Shown in pieces: positions 22,944 to 34,895 of a stretch of DNA of 64,000 nt. The stretch covers positions 165,099 to 229,098 of the forward strand of contig JAVTVY010047932.1 in assembly GCA_036873755.1 (NCBI GenBank). The letters run 5' to 3'. The notes under the pieces were generated by a model, which was given only the letters and a program-made list of their open reading frames with translations, did no database searches and was not told the DNA's origin. Source of the DNA: Hanleya hanleyi. Lineage: Eukaryota > Mollusca > Polyplacophora > Lepidopleurida > Hanleyidae. The number at the start of each line of letters is the position of its first letter. The first letter of the stretch is position 1. The position numbers were made by a program, and so were the translations under genes.

Positions 22944-23590
22944 ATTTATGACACACAACACGACGAGTTAAGTTTGATATATATTCTTTATTCTTTATAC
23001 CCACTTTGGCTTATGGGGGCACACAGCTCACCATCGTTATGCAAGATTACAAACAGATCGACGGATAATACCAATGGCTATAACTGTGTGCCCCATAGGC
23101 ATAGCATATACACATTACGTATAATCCCATGGAAGAAGCAGGAGCAATTATACATGTACCTAAGCAGAGTGCAGCAGGAGCTGCCTAAATAGACCGCGGG
23201 AGCCGTCTATCATACATGTACCTAAGCAGAGTGCAGCGGGAGCTGCCTAAATAGACCGCGGGAGCCGTCTATTATACATGTACCTAATGCAGAGTGCAGC
23301 GGGAGCTGCCTAAATAGACCGCGGAAGCCGTCTATTATACATGTATCTAAGCAGAGTGCAGCGGGAGCTGCCTAAATAGACCGCGGGAGCCGTCTATTAT
23401 GCATGTACCTAAGCAGATTGTGTCTATTATATATGTACCTAAGCAAAGTGCAGCGGGAGCTGCCTAAATAGACTGCGGGAGCTGTCTATTATGCATGATG
23501 ATGTAAGATTATGTATGATTGAGTGCATGGAGAGTGTGCTGGAATCCATCTTGGGGGTAAATGAACGTATGTAAATATAGTGAAGTCCCC
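22944..23590. repeat. 648-bp direct repeat, copy 2
   Basis: Near-identical to 22062-22709, including the same variant subrepeat order (unit with TACCTAATGCAGAG third, unit with CCGCGGAAGC). Differences include ACCTAAG to ATCTAAG near 23343 and GCAGATGTG to GCAGATTGTG near 23413. Confidence 0.9.
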
Positions 23591-23878
23591 CAAAACTATG
23601 TAATTTATTACATAGTGACCCCCAAGATTTGAAATTAGATACTATCCAGCAGAACTTAAATGTAGTTATGAAGTAACCGGCAACAAATAGTTATATATAT
23701 ATAATAATAATAAAAAACATTTCATACTATCTATAATTATGCCAACTAAAGTTAGTCCTTGTAACATTTGCTATATAAATATATGACTACATCGTGCACG
23801 AAACCAACAATATGTATGAAATATCGAATATACATAAACGATATTTGAACTGTGACTATCAAATAGGTTGGCACATGA

Positions 23879-25298
23879 GGCCATCCTTAAAAATATGTTT
23901 GTTGGCTGTAACCCGACCCTACCTCAGGAAGTTGGGTCGGTAGGTAGGTAATTTTTTTTTTTTTTTTTTTTTAAATCAGTTTTTCCTTTTGGGGAGGCTG
24001 GAAGAGGTTAGTGTGATTTAGTTCAGATACTAAGCAGGTCATTTGAAATATTCTTTTTGTCTGGCAGCAAAATTATTTCAGTATAGAAAACTAGTTATCT
24101 TCAAGGTATAAAGCAAGATATTCTTAAATTCAGGCTTGTGTTTGTGTACCTGTTTTATTTCTTAGAAGACATCGACATCCTTGAACACATTCTTGACAAT
24201 GACTTGACAATGACTAGTGACTAGCTGGTCAAAAAAAAATATATATACCACTACCAGACAAACTTTTGCCAAAATTGTGACAGGAAAGAAAAAAATCCTC
24301 TCAGTGTTATACAGAAGGTTGTTCATTATACCATTTGGAGTTGAGAAAATTACCTCAAATTAATCATTAACATCATTACTGCCCTTCCTCGTCGCAAATT
24401 TATGATGTGCTTTTATTGAATACTTAGGTACTTCCTTTATTCAGATTAGAAATACATCGTAATTTAATTTACTGACAACAATGAGGCAAATACTAAGTTT
24501 CTAACCTGTGTCTTTTCGTGGAATTTAGTCCGAGGTGGAATTCTGACAAGCGTATTTGATGCCGACATCGGAACGTCAAAATTAAGCTGACGGCACCATA
24601 TAATTTGTCAAGACCGCTGCATGAAGCCACCGACACTATATCCATGGCTTCATCGACATAGAGGGTTATAAAGTTTCCGTTAAACAACAAAGCAGTATAG
24701 ATTTTCTGCATTTAGGCACACTGAAGTCTTCTCGGATAAAAGTAGAAATCCAAACATCGTTGTTGTTGTAACATCGTCAGTCTCAGAATCTGTCGGTGTA
24801 CGGACCCACGTGGTGCATGGTGACAGTCCTAAACATGTCTACGTTCCAAGTCGATTCGCGACAGAGCTCTTTATGGCAGGTTTTAATAACCAACCGTTTT
24901 GAAATATTTTTCCCATCCTGTGTTGCTGTTGCCTCTCGATGTGTTTATTGTCCTCTCGTCCAAACCCAAACACAAAACAGAAGGGGGAACTTCCCGCCAT
25001 ATACACGTGGTCGACGAAAACTGCATTCCCCTACGGACTGGGCCATGGAGGATATGCCTTCAAAACGTGCGACATAAGCTAACATCGCGACTACTGGAGA
25101 GTGAAATCCTGCTTGCTTTTGCTAGGCGAACGTTTTACATACGTTTACACGCGCGAGGAGATAGGGGAGATAATTCTGACATTGCAAAATAAAATAAAAA
25201 GATGACCGGTCGGAAAATCGGCGAAAAAAGTTTCCAGTCGGCGGATTTTTGGACAGTCGGTTGGGTTACGCGCAACAAACTTATTTTTAAGGATGGCC
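23879..25298. mobile_element. TIR element, GGCCATCCTTAAAAATA family
   Basis: GGCCATCCTTAAAAATATGT at the left, followed by TTGTTGGCTGTAACCCGACC, is mirrored at the right by GGTTGGGTTACGCGCAACAA and TTATTTTTAAGGATGGCC, with several mismatches. A 23-base T run follows the left end. The interior of about 1.3 kb shows no recognised transposase, so it is probably a non-autonomous DNA transposon. Confidence 0.6.
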
Positions 25299-25447
25299 TG
25301 AACATAATACGATCTACTATTCACTTGGCATACTTTCGAATAAGCACCATAGAAAAACAATATTCAAATGATGTAAGAATAAATCAGATAAAACAATACT
25401 GACAAGGTTGTATATCACCATACTATAAAATGTAAATGTGTTACATA

Positions 25448-25885
25448 TTATGGGACTGTTGCCATCGCAAGTTGCGCTTGTCGTATGGACTGACTAGAAG
25501 TTCGGATGTAACGATTATACGAATCGGAGGACCATCTCCCGAGTATTTTAATCATGTGATCTTGTATCCCTGCCTCCGCGGCTGAAGACGCAGCTCCAAC
25601 GCGGAAACTATGACCGGAATAGTGAGTTGGATCAAGTCCAACTCGTACTAACACGTGATTTAGGTTCAGAAGGAACGTTTGTCGTGTCAGTGGTTGACCG
25701 TTTGCTGTGATAAATAAAGGATCGTTTGGACTTGCACTGATTTGTAACCGATGTTTTATGTAAGTACGGACTGCTTGAACTGGGCAGAGCACATTCTGAT
25801 TTTTGTGCAATGTAACAACTACACCTTTCCTAAATGGATCTGTTTTTGAGGTCTTAAGTTTGAGCATAGCACAATCATTGACCAT
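25448..25885 (-). pseudogene. Tyrosine recombinase, C-terminal catalytic fragment
   Basis: The 145-codon frame holds KTSKTDPFRKG, then LCPVQAVRTYI, GHSFRVGAASSAAEAG (the H-x-x-R box), LGRWSSDSYNRYIR (tryptophan in the histidine/tryptophan position and the tyrosine nucleophile) and a normal stop. This is the second half of a tyrosine-recombinase catalytic domain of the kind carried by Crypton, Ngaro and DIRS-type elements. The first catalytic arginine and the N-terminal DNA-binding domain are missing: the frame is cut at 25879/25880 by the junction with the 1.93-kb duplication, and the first codons come from the duplicated sequence. It therefore cannot be functional here. Confidence 0.8.
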
Positions 25886-27804
25886 GTATGAACAATATAT
25901 TTGTTACATTGAACATTCATTCATACTCAATGTTCAAGTCAAAAAATAGAAAGCCTGTACTAAGCTTAAATGAAACTGGAAATAATATGCCTTGAAAACA
26001 GCAACTATTAGCTTGAAAAGACCTATACTGGTAGTTGAAAAGATGGAAGATTCAATGTAGACATGGTAGAAGAGACATTGTACCATAGATTAATTGACTT
26101 GAACATGTTGTGTTCATGTAGGTACAGGTATGCAGTGAATCAGAAGGTCCTGTGGTCAGTTTGGTGACATCTCTGATGATTGAATCCATACAAAGTTATT
26201 CCTGTTCTTTCATGACCAACTTTCTTCATTTGCCTATGGACCTAGTTCTGCATAACTGTCCCAAGGTCCCAATATCCCATCATATAACACTGTTTCACAT
26301 TCCAGTTAAACTCTTCTTGGTCACTTTGAACAGTGGTTGTCATTATTTTAGTTGGTTTTGCGGGGGGGGGGAGGGCCAAGTTAATTAATGAATATGTCAA
26401 TGCTTTGGAAAGCAGAATTTTTTCAGGTAACCTAGCTACTTCTAATTTGCGTAATCTGTACCCATGTATTTCGTAGTTCTGTACAGATCTGTACACCCCA
26501 ATGGCCATATAGACGAACGTTCCCTTGCCAGTCATTTCAGAATTTCAGAAATTTTGCATGTATAAAACTTGAATGCCCCGTTATGCTGCACATGCTGAGA
26601 TGAGATGTTAAGTGTTTGAACTGTATTAGGCACATGTACTTGTATCTTTCAAATGGTTCTTTCATCACATTTCATTGTATATTCCAGGAGAAACGGAATG
26701 AACAGTTTCATATTGTCGGTAAATTCAGTGCATGGCTTCTTAATTTGAATCTGGCAATATCCATTAATTTATATATGTTAACTGTACCAGTGATATATAT
26801 GTTAACACAGTGGGAGTACAGCTCCTTAATTTTGACAGAGATTAGCCTGGAATTAACCCCAATTTGTGAAGTTATTTAAAAAGATCATTTCATGCCCATG
26901 AAATAATGGTTTGGAGGCTAACAACATGTTTGTACAGCTAAAATGTGTCACTTCCTCATCCATGCTGTCAAAATAAGTATATACTGAAGTCTACACGGAT
27001 GTAGATGAAGATTTACAGACTTCGAAGAACAACCCCACAATATGTTCATATGTTAGTCAATGTCATGTGATTGCATGTAATCAACCCTTGATCTAATCAC
27101 AGTAAACAGAGTGATCAGTTCCCACCATAGTTCAAGTTAATTCCTGGACAATGATGGCAGTGGGTGGTGCACCGACACCTGGCTGGCCCCTTGAGCTCAC
27201 GTTCGCTTCCCTACCTCTTTAACCCCAAATATATTTATAATTGATGTTGAATGGTGTATTTTCTGCTTGATATTGCCAGGGTTATCATAAATGTAAGCTT
27301 TTGGTCCTTTCTTGGAATGGTGGGAATATTTGATCCATATTATCATATTCAGTACACGAGTTGTCAATATATAGATGAAAAACACTCTCCATATTATAAA
27401 CATAGGAGAGAGATCATGAGAGCAGCTCGAAACTCACGGTGGGCCACAAGCTGTGCACCAGTGTCGCTGACACCAGGGCACGATAGCATTCTCCTAGGAT
27501 TAATGTGGGAAGCTGCCATTGTATTCACCAGTTAACATATGGAACTAAATAACCACCAGACATCAACCTCGAGACCAATAGCTATTTCGAGCTTGCAGTA
27601 TTCATAATCCCTCTGATAATTCAATCACAGGAAGCAAAATTTCCCAAAGTAAAATTTGCGGGTGGTAAAATTTATTAGAGTTAACAAAATGGTCCAAAAA
27701 CTTGCAGATAATCCGTTATTTCTTTGTTATTTCAATGATTTCTACCAAACTTGAATTTGTTCTCTCCTATTCAATTTACTTTATCACTGTCTGGTATAAA
27801 TTTA
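25880..27804. repeat. 1.93-kb direct duplication, copy 2
   Basis: Second copy of 20140-22066. It joins normal intron sequence on the right (AAGCAAGAATACATG) and the truncated recombinase on the left. It includes the same partial MITE (about 27605-27752). Confidence 0.95.
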
Positions 27805-27984
27805 AGCAAGAATACATGTAAAATGTTTGGTGTAGTGTTTAACAGATACGATCCATCCACCTGTCCAAGGAATATTTCAAATTTTAGCTAAGCTGGCAAG
27901 AATTACAGAGCGATAGGATAAAATATTATTTTAGGACTTTTCTCAACTTGACCAACAACACCTTCTGATGAGTTGTCAGCTTCA

Positions 27985-29275
27985 GGTAACCAATACATGT
28001 ACATTAAGGTAACCAGTACATGTACATTAAGGTAACCAGTACATGTACATTAAGGTAACCAGTACATGTATATTAAGGTGACCAGTACATGTATATTAAG
28101 GTGACCAGTACAGGTACATTAAGGTAACCAGCACATGTATATTAAGGTAACCAGTACAGGTGCATTAAGGTAACCAGTACATGTACATTAAGGTAACCAG
28201 TACATGTACATTAAGGTAACCAGTACATGTATATTAAGGTGACCAGTACATGTATATTAAGGTGACCAGTACAGGTACATTAAGGTAACCAGTACATGTA
28301 TATTAAGGTAACCAGTACAGGTGCATTAAGGTAACCAGTACATGTATATTAAGGTAACCAGTACATTTATATTAAGGTAACCAGTACATGTACATTAAGG
28401 TAACCAGTACATGTGCATTAAGGTAACCAGTACATGTACATTAAGGTAACCAGTACGTGTACATTAAGGTAACCAGTACATGTACATTAAGGTAACCAGT
28501 ACATGTACATTAAGGTAACTAGTACATGTATATTAAGGTAACCAGTACATGTATATTAAGGTAACCAGTACATGTACATTAAGGTGACCAATACATGTAC
28601 ATTAAGGTGACCAGTACATGTACATTAAGGTGACCAGTACATGTACATTAAGGTGACCAGTACATGTACATTAAGCTAACCAGTACATGTACATTAAGCT
28701 AACCAGTACATGTACATTAAGGTAACCAGTACATGTACATTAAGGTAACCAGTACATGTACATTAAGGTAACCAGTACAGGTACATTAAGGTAACCAGTA
28801 CATGTATATTAAGGTAACCAGTACAGGTACATTAAGGTAACCAGTACATGTATATTAAGGTAACCAGTACATGTACATTAAGGTAACCAGTACAGGTACA
28901 TTAAGGTAACCAGTACAGGTACATTAAGGTAACCAGTACAGGTACGTTAAGGTAACCAGTACATGTATATTAAGGTAACCAGTACATGTACATTAAGGTA
29001 ACCAGTACATGTACATTAAGGTAACCAGTACATGTACATTAAGGTAACCAGTACATGTATATTAAGGTAACCAGTACATGTACATTAAGGTAACCAGTAC
29101 AGGTACATTAAGGTAACCAGTACATGTATGTTAAGGTAACCAGTACATGTACGTTAAGGTAACCAGTACATGTATATTAAGGTAACCAGTACATGTACAT
29201 TAAGGTAACCAGTACATGTACATTAAGGTAACCAGTACATGTATATTAAGCTAACCAGTACATATATATTAAGGT
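27985..29275. repeat. 23-bp minisatellite, about 56 units
   Basis: The unit is GGTAACCAGTACATGTACATTAA written in two parts: GGTAACCAGTACATG then TACATTAA. Every unit carries an ACATGTA-type palindrome. Common variants are GGTGACC, TATATT and ACAGGTAC, and they occur in blocks, showing multi-unit duplications. It lies 220 bp before the exon at 29498. Confidence 0.97.
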
Positions 29276-29497
29276 AATGGGAGGCTTGCACAATGGGACC
29301 AGAGGATAAACCGGAAGTGCTAGTTCTGTCATTTTATTGTTTAACTGGGCTAAAATTGACAAAAAAGAAGCGGCTAACACAGTCTCTGATTAGATAGTCT
29401 GTATCATTCAAGTACCCCATTAGCAGTTATCAATAAATTATTGAATTGATGCTCAGCATATGTATAATCTTGGGTAATATTGTTTGTGTGTTTTCAG

Positions 29498-29557
29498 ACT
29501 CTGATGAGAATTACATAGAACCACAGAATCCTAGTGTGCCGTCACTTCCTCCACCAC
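29498..29557 (+). CDS. Adaptor exon with YIEP motif and proline tract
   Basis: The acceptor is TGTGTGTTTTCAG and the donor is GTGAGT. It is entered in phase 1 and left in phase 1. It reads SDENYIEPQNPSVPSLPPP. The DENYI context strongly resembles a tyrosine site in BLNK (from memory). The proline tract begins an SH3-ligand-like region that continues in the next exon. It is the exon onto which the candidate first exons at 14459 and 16784 could splice. Confidence 0.75.
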
Positions 29558-29649
29558 GTGAGTTCTATTGGAGCTGTTCATTACTATTAACATCTGGGAT
29601 ACAATATTACTATTTACCACATCAAATAACCTCCAATAGCTGTAATCCA

Positions 29650-30045
29650 TTTCAATAATCTTTGTCCTTGTTTCTAGATCTGGTTACAGGGGCAAATCTT
29701 TGTCTGTTTTCCAGATCTGGTACAGGCATAAATGTTGGTCCTTGTTTCTGGATCTGGTTGTAAATCTGTTTGCTTGTTTGTAGGTTTGGTTACAGGTGTA
29801 AATCCTGGTCGTTGTTTCTAGATCTACTTACAGGTGTAAATCTTTGTTTCAGTTCTAGTTCTGGTTGCAGGTGTACATCTTTGTCCTTGTTTCTAGATTT
29901 GGTTGAAGGTGTAAAGCTTTGAACTTGTTTCCAGATTTGGTTGAAGGTGTAAATCTGTGACCTTGTTCCTAGATCTGGTTGCATGTGTACATCTTTGTCT
30001 GGGTCGCTACCTCTGGTCACGAGGGTCGCAAGGACTGCATAATCT
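29650..30045. repeat. Degenerate repeats resembling decoy 3' splice sites
   Basis: About eight imperfect units of 45-55 bases are built on CTTGTTTCTAGATCTGGTTG and CAGGTGTAAATCTTTGTC. Each carries a pyrimidine stretch ending in TAG or CAG. They lie in the short intron immediately before the exon at 30109. Confidence 0.7.
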
Positions 30046-30108
30046 TTGTCTGGGCTTTCAGACTACGTGTAACTGTAAATTACAAATTATGGATATTTAT
30101 TACTGCAG

Positions 30109-30260
30109 GAAATAAGCGTCCCCCTCCACCTGAGCCCAACAGCTCTGGCCCAGCACATCCTCCAAGAACTCGGGACCTCCCTAAGCCAAAGAATACAACA
30201 GGACCCCCACCATTACCACCAGGCCGCAAACACCTGCCTCCTGAGCCTAACCCAGAGGAG
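30109..30260 (+). CDS. Adaptor exon, proline-rich
   Basis: The acceptor is TTATTACTGCAG and the donor is GTACAT. It is entered in phase 1 and left in phase 0, giving 50 complete codons. The peptide is about one third proline, with KRPPPPEP, PKPKNTTGPPPLPPGRK and LPPEPNPEE. Basic residues beside PxxP cores fit class I or II SH3 ligands. In SLP-76 the corresponding region binds the SH3 domains of Gads and PLC-gamma; whether this exon does so is inference. The 1.1 kb intron after it has no recognised feature. Confidence 0.75.
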
Positions 30261-31396
30261 GTACATACTAATGTTTATTACTGTGGAAGTCAAAATTAAC
30301 TTTCAACTTGGTTGTCCCTTGGGCATTTATTTGTTTTGATGTCTGGTTTCATATTGTCTGGTTGGTTGCTGGATTCTTCTTTATGATGCACTGCAGAACT
30401 GCTCATTTTAGCGATGTATTGCACTACTACATTCATGAGCGAACATTTCATTTATACTCGTCTGCCATGACTTGCCTTTATGTGGCAACTTGTCCACAAA
30501 GTTCAGTTAGTGTTTATTTGATTGTATTTTATCAAAATATATACATGTAAAATTGCCAGTGTAAACACATTGTATTGGAGGAGACTACATGTACATTGAC
30601 TTGACCTTATTCTCTTGTAAAACTATTTTAACGTTATGTCATTATAAAAGTGTACATTTACTACATGCATACTAAACTTTTTGAAAAATTGTTTAATTGG
30701 AAATTATCAGAATTCTTAATGACTATTATGATGATGTTCAAGTATATGCTGTGTCCGCATATTCATGCTATAACCTTGAACTTCATAATGGTAGGCCAAG
30801 TTATACTCAACATGCTTAACTTAATCAATCTTGACTCATGAATATTCTACTGTGTATTGTGTCTCGCTACTATGTTTTTCAAATGCTAATGTGGTCAACT
30901 TTTTTCAAACTGGGCCAACTATATCAGCTGCTGACAGAAAATAAACTGCAATATTAAAACAGATCTCAATCCCTGAACAAATTAATGAATTTGCAAAACT
31001 GCATGTAATTTTTCAGACTTTTGTATTTCCCAATGTTAAATTACATTACAGTCGATATGTTCGCAATAGTCGGTAATATAATTCTGGTATTTACAACGGC
31101 TCTTGGTCAAATGTTTGCTTCACTGTATATGTGAATGACTAAGTTTGACAAGATTAAAGAAGCATTCACCAGACAACTTATCGCCTGATCCCTGTCTTCA
31201 GGCCATTGTTTCTGACTGCATTCCGACCCATCCAAATCTGTTGACAACAGATATGATGTACTAAACACTTTTTTTTTTTAATCATTCAAGAAATTTAAAA
31301 AAGTACTTGAATTTGCAGAATCTAGTAGTATAGTTGTTGAATTTTCTGTAAATTGCCCTCTTAATCTTGTGTATATTTTGTGTACATTCCCTGTAG
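30261..31396. other. Intron without recognised feature
   Basis: AT-rich intron between adaptor exons. The ORFs at 30308 and 30650 have no splice or domain support. Confidence 0.5.
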
Positions 31397-31598
31397 GATG
31401 GTGATTATCTAGAGCCTAACCCTGAAATCACCCACTCAAATCATTATACCCATCAGGAATTGGAACAGGAGCTCTACGAAGAACCAGAAACATTCTCACC
31501 AAGTGCACCTCCAATCGTGCCTCGCAACCATGCAATTGGTAATGGTAGGAAGGTGTCCCCTCCGCCCCAGAGAGTGCCTCCACGTCACCCTGAGCCAG
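31397..31598 (+). CDS. Adaptor exon with YLEP and YEEP motifs
   Basis: The acceptor is ATTCCCTGTAG and the donor is GTAAAC. It is entered in phase 0 and left in phase 1, giving 67 codons plus one base. It begins DGDYLEPNPE, has a histidine-rich stretch, then ELEQELYEEPETF, and ends in a proline/arginine stretch (PPPQRVPPRHPEP). ELYEEP nearly repeats the ELYEDP of the exon at 7653, suggesting motif or exon duplication. Confidence 0.75.
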
Positions 31599-31686
31599 GT
31601 AAACATTCTAATCCTGTATTCAGGTCATGTGACCATCAAGGCCCACATTTTTTTTCCAGACTTGAACTCAATACGGCATCCCCGGA

Positions 31687-32023
31687 TGAAACTCTCCAGC
31701 TGTGAAAGGCGTGAAACAATGTCATTGCCCACGTGATATATGTCGATCCAAGATTAGGCACCAGGCAATGATTTAACATTGGCAATGCCAGAAAAATTGG
31801 AAAATATATATTTGTAGTGGCTTTCAAAATACTGATATTACGAACAGTTCTTTTTTTCTCTGAGTTAAATAGGCATATGTAAACAGAAGGCATTGCCGGT
31901 TTTAATAATACGTGTATAAAATAATACAACATTGCCAGTGTAAAGAAATGATTCGTTGCCTTCAGTATAATGTCACATTGGCAATGACATCTATTCGCCC
32001 GTTTTGCGTCTAAAGAGTTTAAT
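31687..32023. mobile_element. Probable MITE with TGTCATTGCC ends
   Basis: AAACTCTCCAGCTGTGAAAG ... ATGTCATTGCCC at the left is roughly mirrored by GGCAATGACATCTATTCGCC ... TAAAGAGTTTAA at the right. Several further GGCAATG words lie inside. The ends are imperfect. Confidence 0.45.
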
Positions 32024-32191
32024 CATGGGACTGTCCATTTGAACCATGTCCACGTGAATCAGTAAACAGTTTCAGTTTTCAGTTTATTATCATGGCATGC
32101 CTCTTCATATTTACCAATAAATTTAACTGGTCCTTGTCCAGGGGTTTGAGTGCTGGGACTTTGCAATCATTGCATTTGTAGCCCAAATCTT

Positions 32192-32377
32192 AAACCTGTT
32201 TCAATTCTATGCCTATTAATCTCCGTCAGGAAGATGATACAACGTAGAAAACGGAAGTTAAAACTAAAAGTTAGCTCCCCTAGCGGAGAGTTGTCCGCCC
32301 CTAGGAGAGCTCTCCCATCCCATTCCAGCAGGATTACTATATAGACTCTGCAGCAGCCATACTCGTCCTCTATTCTC
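32192..32377 (+). repeat. Left inverted terminal repeat
   Basis: Runs from AAACCTGTTTCAATTC to CCTCTATTCTC and is complementary to 40333-40518 (one visible difference is ACTCGTCCTC against ACTCGCCCTC). It contains a local hairpin around AGCTCCCCTAGCGGAG and CCCCTAGGAGAGCTC. Confidence 0.93.
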
Positions 32378-33260
32378 TGTTGTACCTCGACCAGTACACA
32401 TCAGGAAGGAAGTGTTTATACAACCTGGGTTGTTGTTGTAACGACCCTCAGTATCCTTATCGGTTTTGTCTTGTGTTATTTCTTGTCGGAAATTCTTTCA
32501 TTATTGTCGGAAATTCTTTCATTAGTTATGTCTGAGATTCCGATATTTAATGCATGTAATTCGTGTGTGAAATGGTGGTCCAGTTTGGACGCCCACACGG
32601 TTTGGTTTTTCTTGTAAAGAGTTGTGTTATCGGCGAAGTTCGCCGAGTGTATATTAGAGACCCGTTAGCGTGGGGAAATTTCGCCCAGGCTAGACGGGCC
32701 TACCCTTGCAGGTGTTCGGAAGTCGACAGACGTCTGTTGGGAATTGCTTGTAATTGACCTGAAAGCTAACGAAGTTATCGTTGCAATTATATAAATGTTT
32801 CCCATGGTCTTAGTAATCAGAACTCGCCCGCCTCTATAAATATACTAGCGGGACGGTTCTACGTCTAGTTAGACAGCCTACATGTATAGGTTTGGTTATG
32901 TATGCAGTCAAACCGGTTCCTTTGTCTACTTCGACAAAGACTTCTCTAACCTGCCGTGCCTTAGCAGTCCATTGTTCTCGTCGGACAATGAAATGCAGTG
33001 GGTTCGCATATCATGCTCGACCTCTCCTTTGTCTTTTTGTTTTCACACTCCGTTACCTAAACGGAATAAACGTGTCTTGTCTGTTTCTCCTTTGCGGGTT
33101 AATTCATAACGCAGTTCTAAATCCGTTTCTCGTTTTATGGTGGGTTATTCAGACCTACCATTGAGTGTCAAAATTGCTCTTGCGGTTTCGTTTATCGATG
33201 AATCAGCGATTCTATAATAGCGAAATGACATGTTACGGGACTTCAATTTTAGGATTGAGT

Positions 33261-33510
33261 TTGGGTAACAAATAGAAACATTGTTTATAAATGTTTAATT
33301 TGTATTGGAAATATACTGAAAGTATTCACATTGACGAGGATGGTCACAAGTGATGATCTAAAAGACAAACCATTATTTTCATCTCATCAAATATTATCAA
33401 CTAGACTATTATCGGGCATGAGGTCAAACTGATATAATGGTGGATTGAGACAGGTTGATTTGGTAACAGATAGAAACATTGTTTATAAATGTTTGATATT
33501 TCAATCAATT
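33261..33510 (+). repeat. Two internal copies of the right-end motif
   Basis: GGTAACAAATAGAAACATTG followed by TTTATAAATGTTTAAT occurs at about 33264. A close copy with ACAGATAG occurs at about 33461. The same motif is the right terminus (about 40523-40560) and, inverted, part of the internal complementary region (40210-40268). Confidence 0.8.
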
Positions 33511-34818
33511 TCCATCGTTAAATATCCAATCTGTCGACGATTATTGCTTATTAAAATAGTGCATACTGCTTACAAATCGGTGAGAATTAGACCGGGAATT
33601 CTAGTTCTATTTTTCGGCCCTCCCGTTCTCCGGTATGCCGTTCTCGTACTTCGACTCGACGTTCTCCTACACCGGTCTCGTCGAGTTCATCTGTGATTCC
33701 TTTTTCTTCAGTGTAAAGTTAGGAACATACGTCAATGATGGTTTTTCGGATAATTTGGATGCGCTTTTAGCGTTGCTGCCGGATATGCCGTCTACTTCGA
33801 ATAATCCTCGTATTAAATGTCAGACGAAGGAATACTTCCTCGCCGTATGTTGTCTCACCTATGTCATTTTTGTCAAAGGTTCGATGGTGATTAAATTAAT
33901 ATTTTGGGGATAGTTTTTCTTTCACATTTCTGTCTTGTCAAAATTTTGTTTGGGCAAATTTGTAGACTTCACATGGTCTGTTTTTCCATCTGCCATGTGT
34001 TTATTGTCTTCGGACGTACGTCGCGAAATTAATTGGCTCTTGTCGGAGTTTTCAAAATTCTTATATCTTGAAATTATTACCCGATATATTTTCTGAAGTC
34101 AATATTAATATCGGGCTTATCTGATAACACAGTCCTGCGTGATGGAGACAATGTGTATTCAATATCACGTCTTCACACGAACAATGAGTTCGACCCGCTG
34201 TGTTTGGTGTGGGTTTTTACGGGCTCTCGCGACCTCGTTTTTATTGCTCAATTTGTGACAGATTCGTACTTAGTTCCCGGCATTTCTGTAAGTCTGCCTT
34301 TTTAGTGCTGAGATTTGAAGGCCGATGGTGATCTCTACAATAAACGATCAGGTTTGGTTTCGTTGATTCATGAATTTTATGCATTGAGTTTGTGTATATC
34401 TCAGGTAGGGTTGTAAATTGTATCCTCATCGGCGGGGGTTTTTCGTTTCTTCCCGCCGGAGAGATCGGATACTTTATTTGCAGCCGTCAAATTTTCATGT
34501 TGTTGTTGTTGCGTCTGTTCGGACTTGCAGTTTTGGTGGGTTCACTTTCATACATTTAGTTCCTTGGTCCTACCAAAATGTAATCTCTTGTGATATCAAG
34601 TTTTATTACGTATGATTTTGATATCCTGTATTCAAGAGAGACCTTACAGAGGTTTTATGTCTTTCATGCTGACTTGAATATGAAGCATGATTGTTGCATT
34701 TGTGTTACGTAATCACAACTCAACCCTATTTACTTCGACCCTGTGTCGCATCTTAATGAGCTTCTTTACTGATCTCTCTATGTAATTAAGGGTGTGTCGA
34801 ACAACAATGAGATCACGT

Positions 34819-34895
34819 GCTGGTTTACGTGAGTGAGTAAACCTATTCACCCACTTATGCTGGTTTACGTGAGTGAGTAAACCTATTCACCCACT
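34819..34895 (+). repeat. 40-bp tandem duplication before the reverse transcriptase
   Basis: GCTGGTTTACGTGAGTGAGT followed by AAACCTATTCACCCACT occurs twice in tandem. The unit is an imperfect hairpin (GTGAGTGAGTAAAC / TTCACCCACT). The second copy overlaps the start of the open frame that follows. Confidence 0.9.

Noticed and set aside
22062..23590. Repeat pair as a normal LTR retrotransposon
   Set aside because: No primer binding site after the first copy, no polypurine tract before the second, and only 234 bases between them.
27985..29275. CRISPR array or telomere-like repeat
   Set aside because: Contiguous 23-bp units with no spacers; it is a minisatellite.
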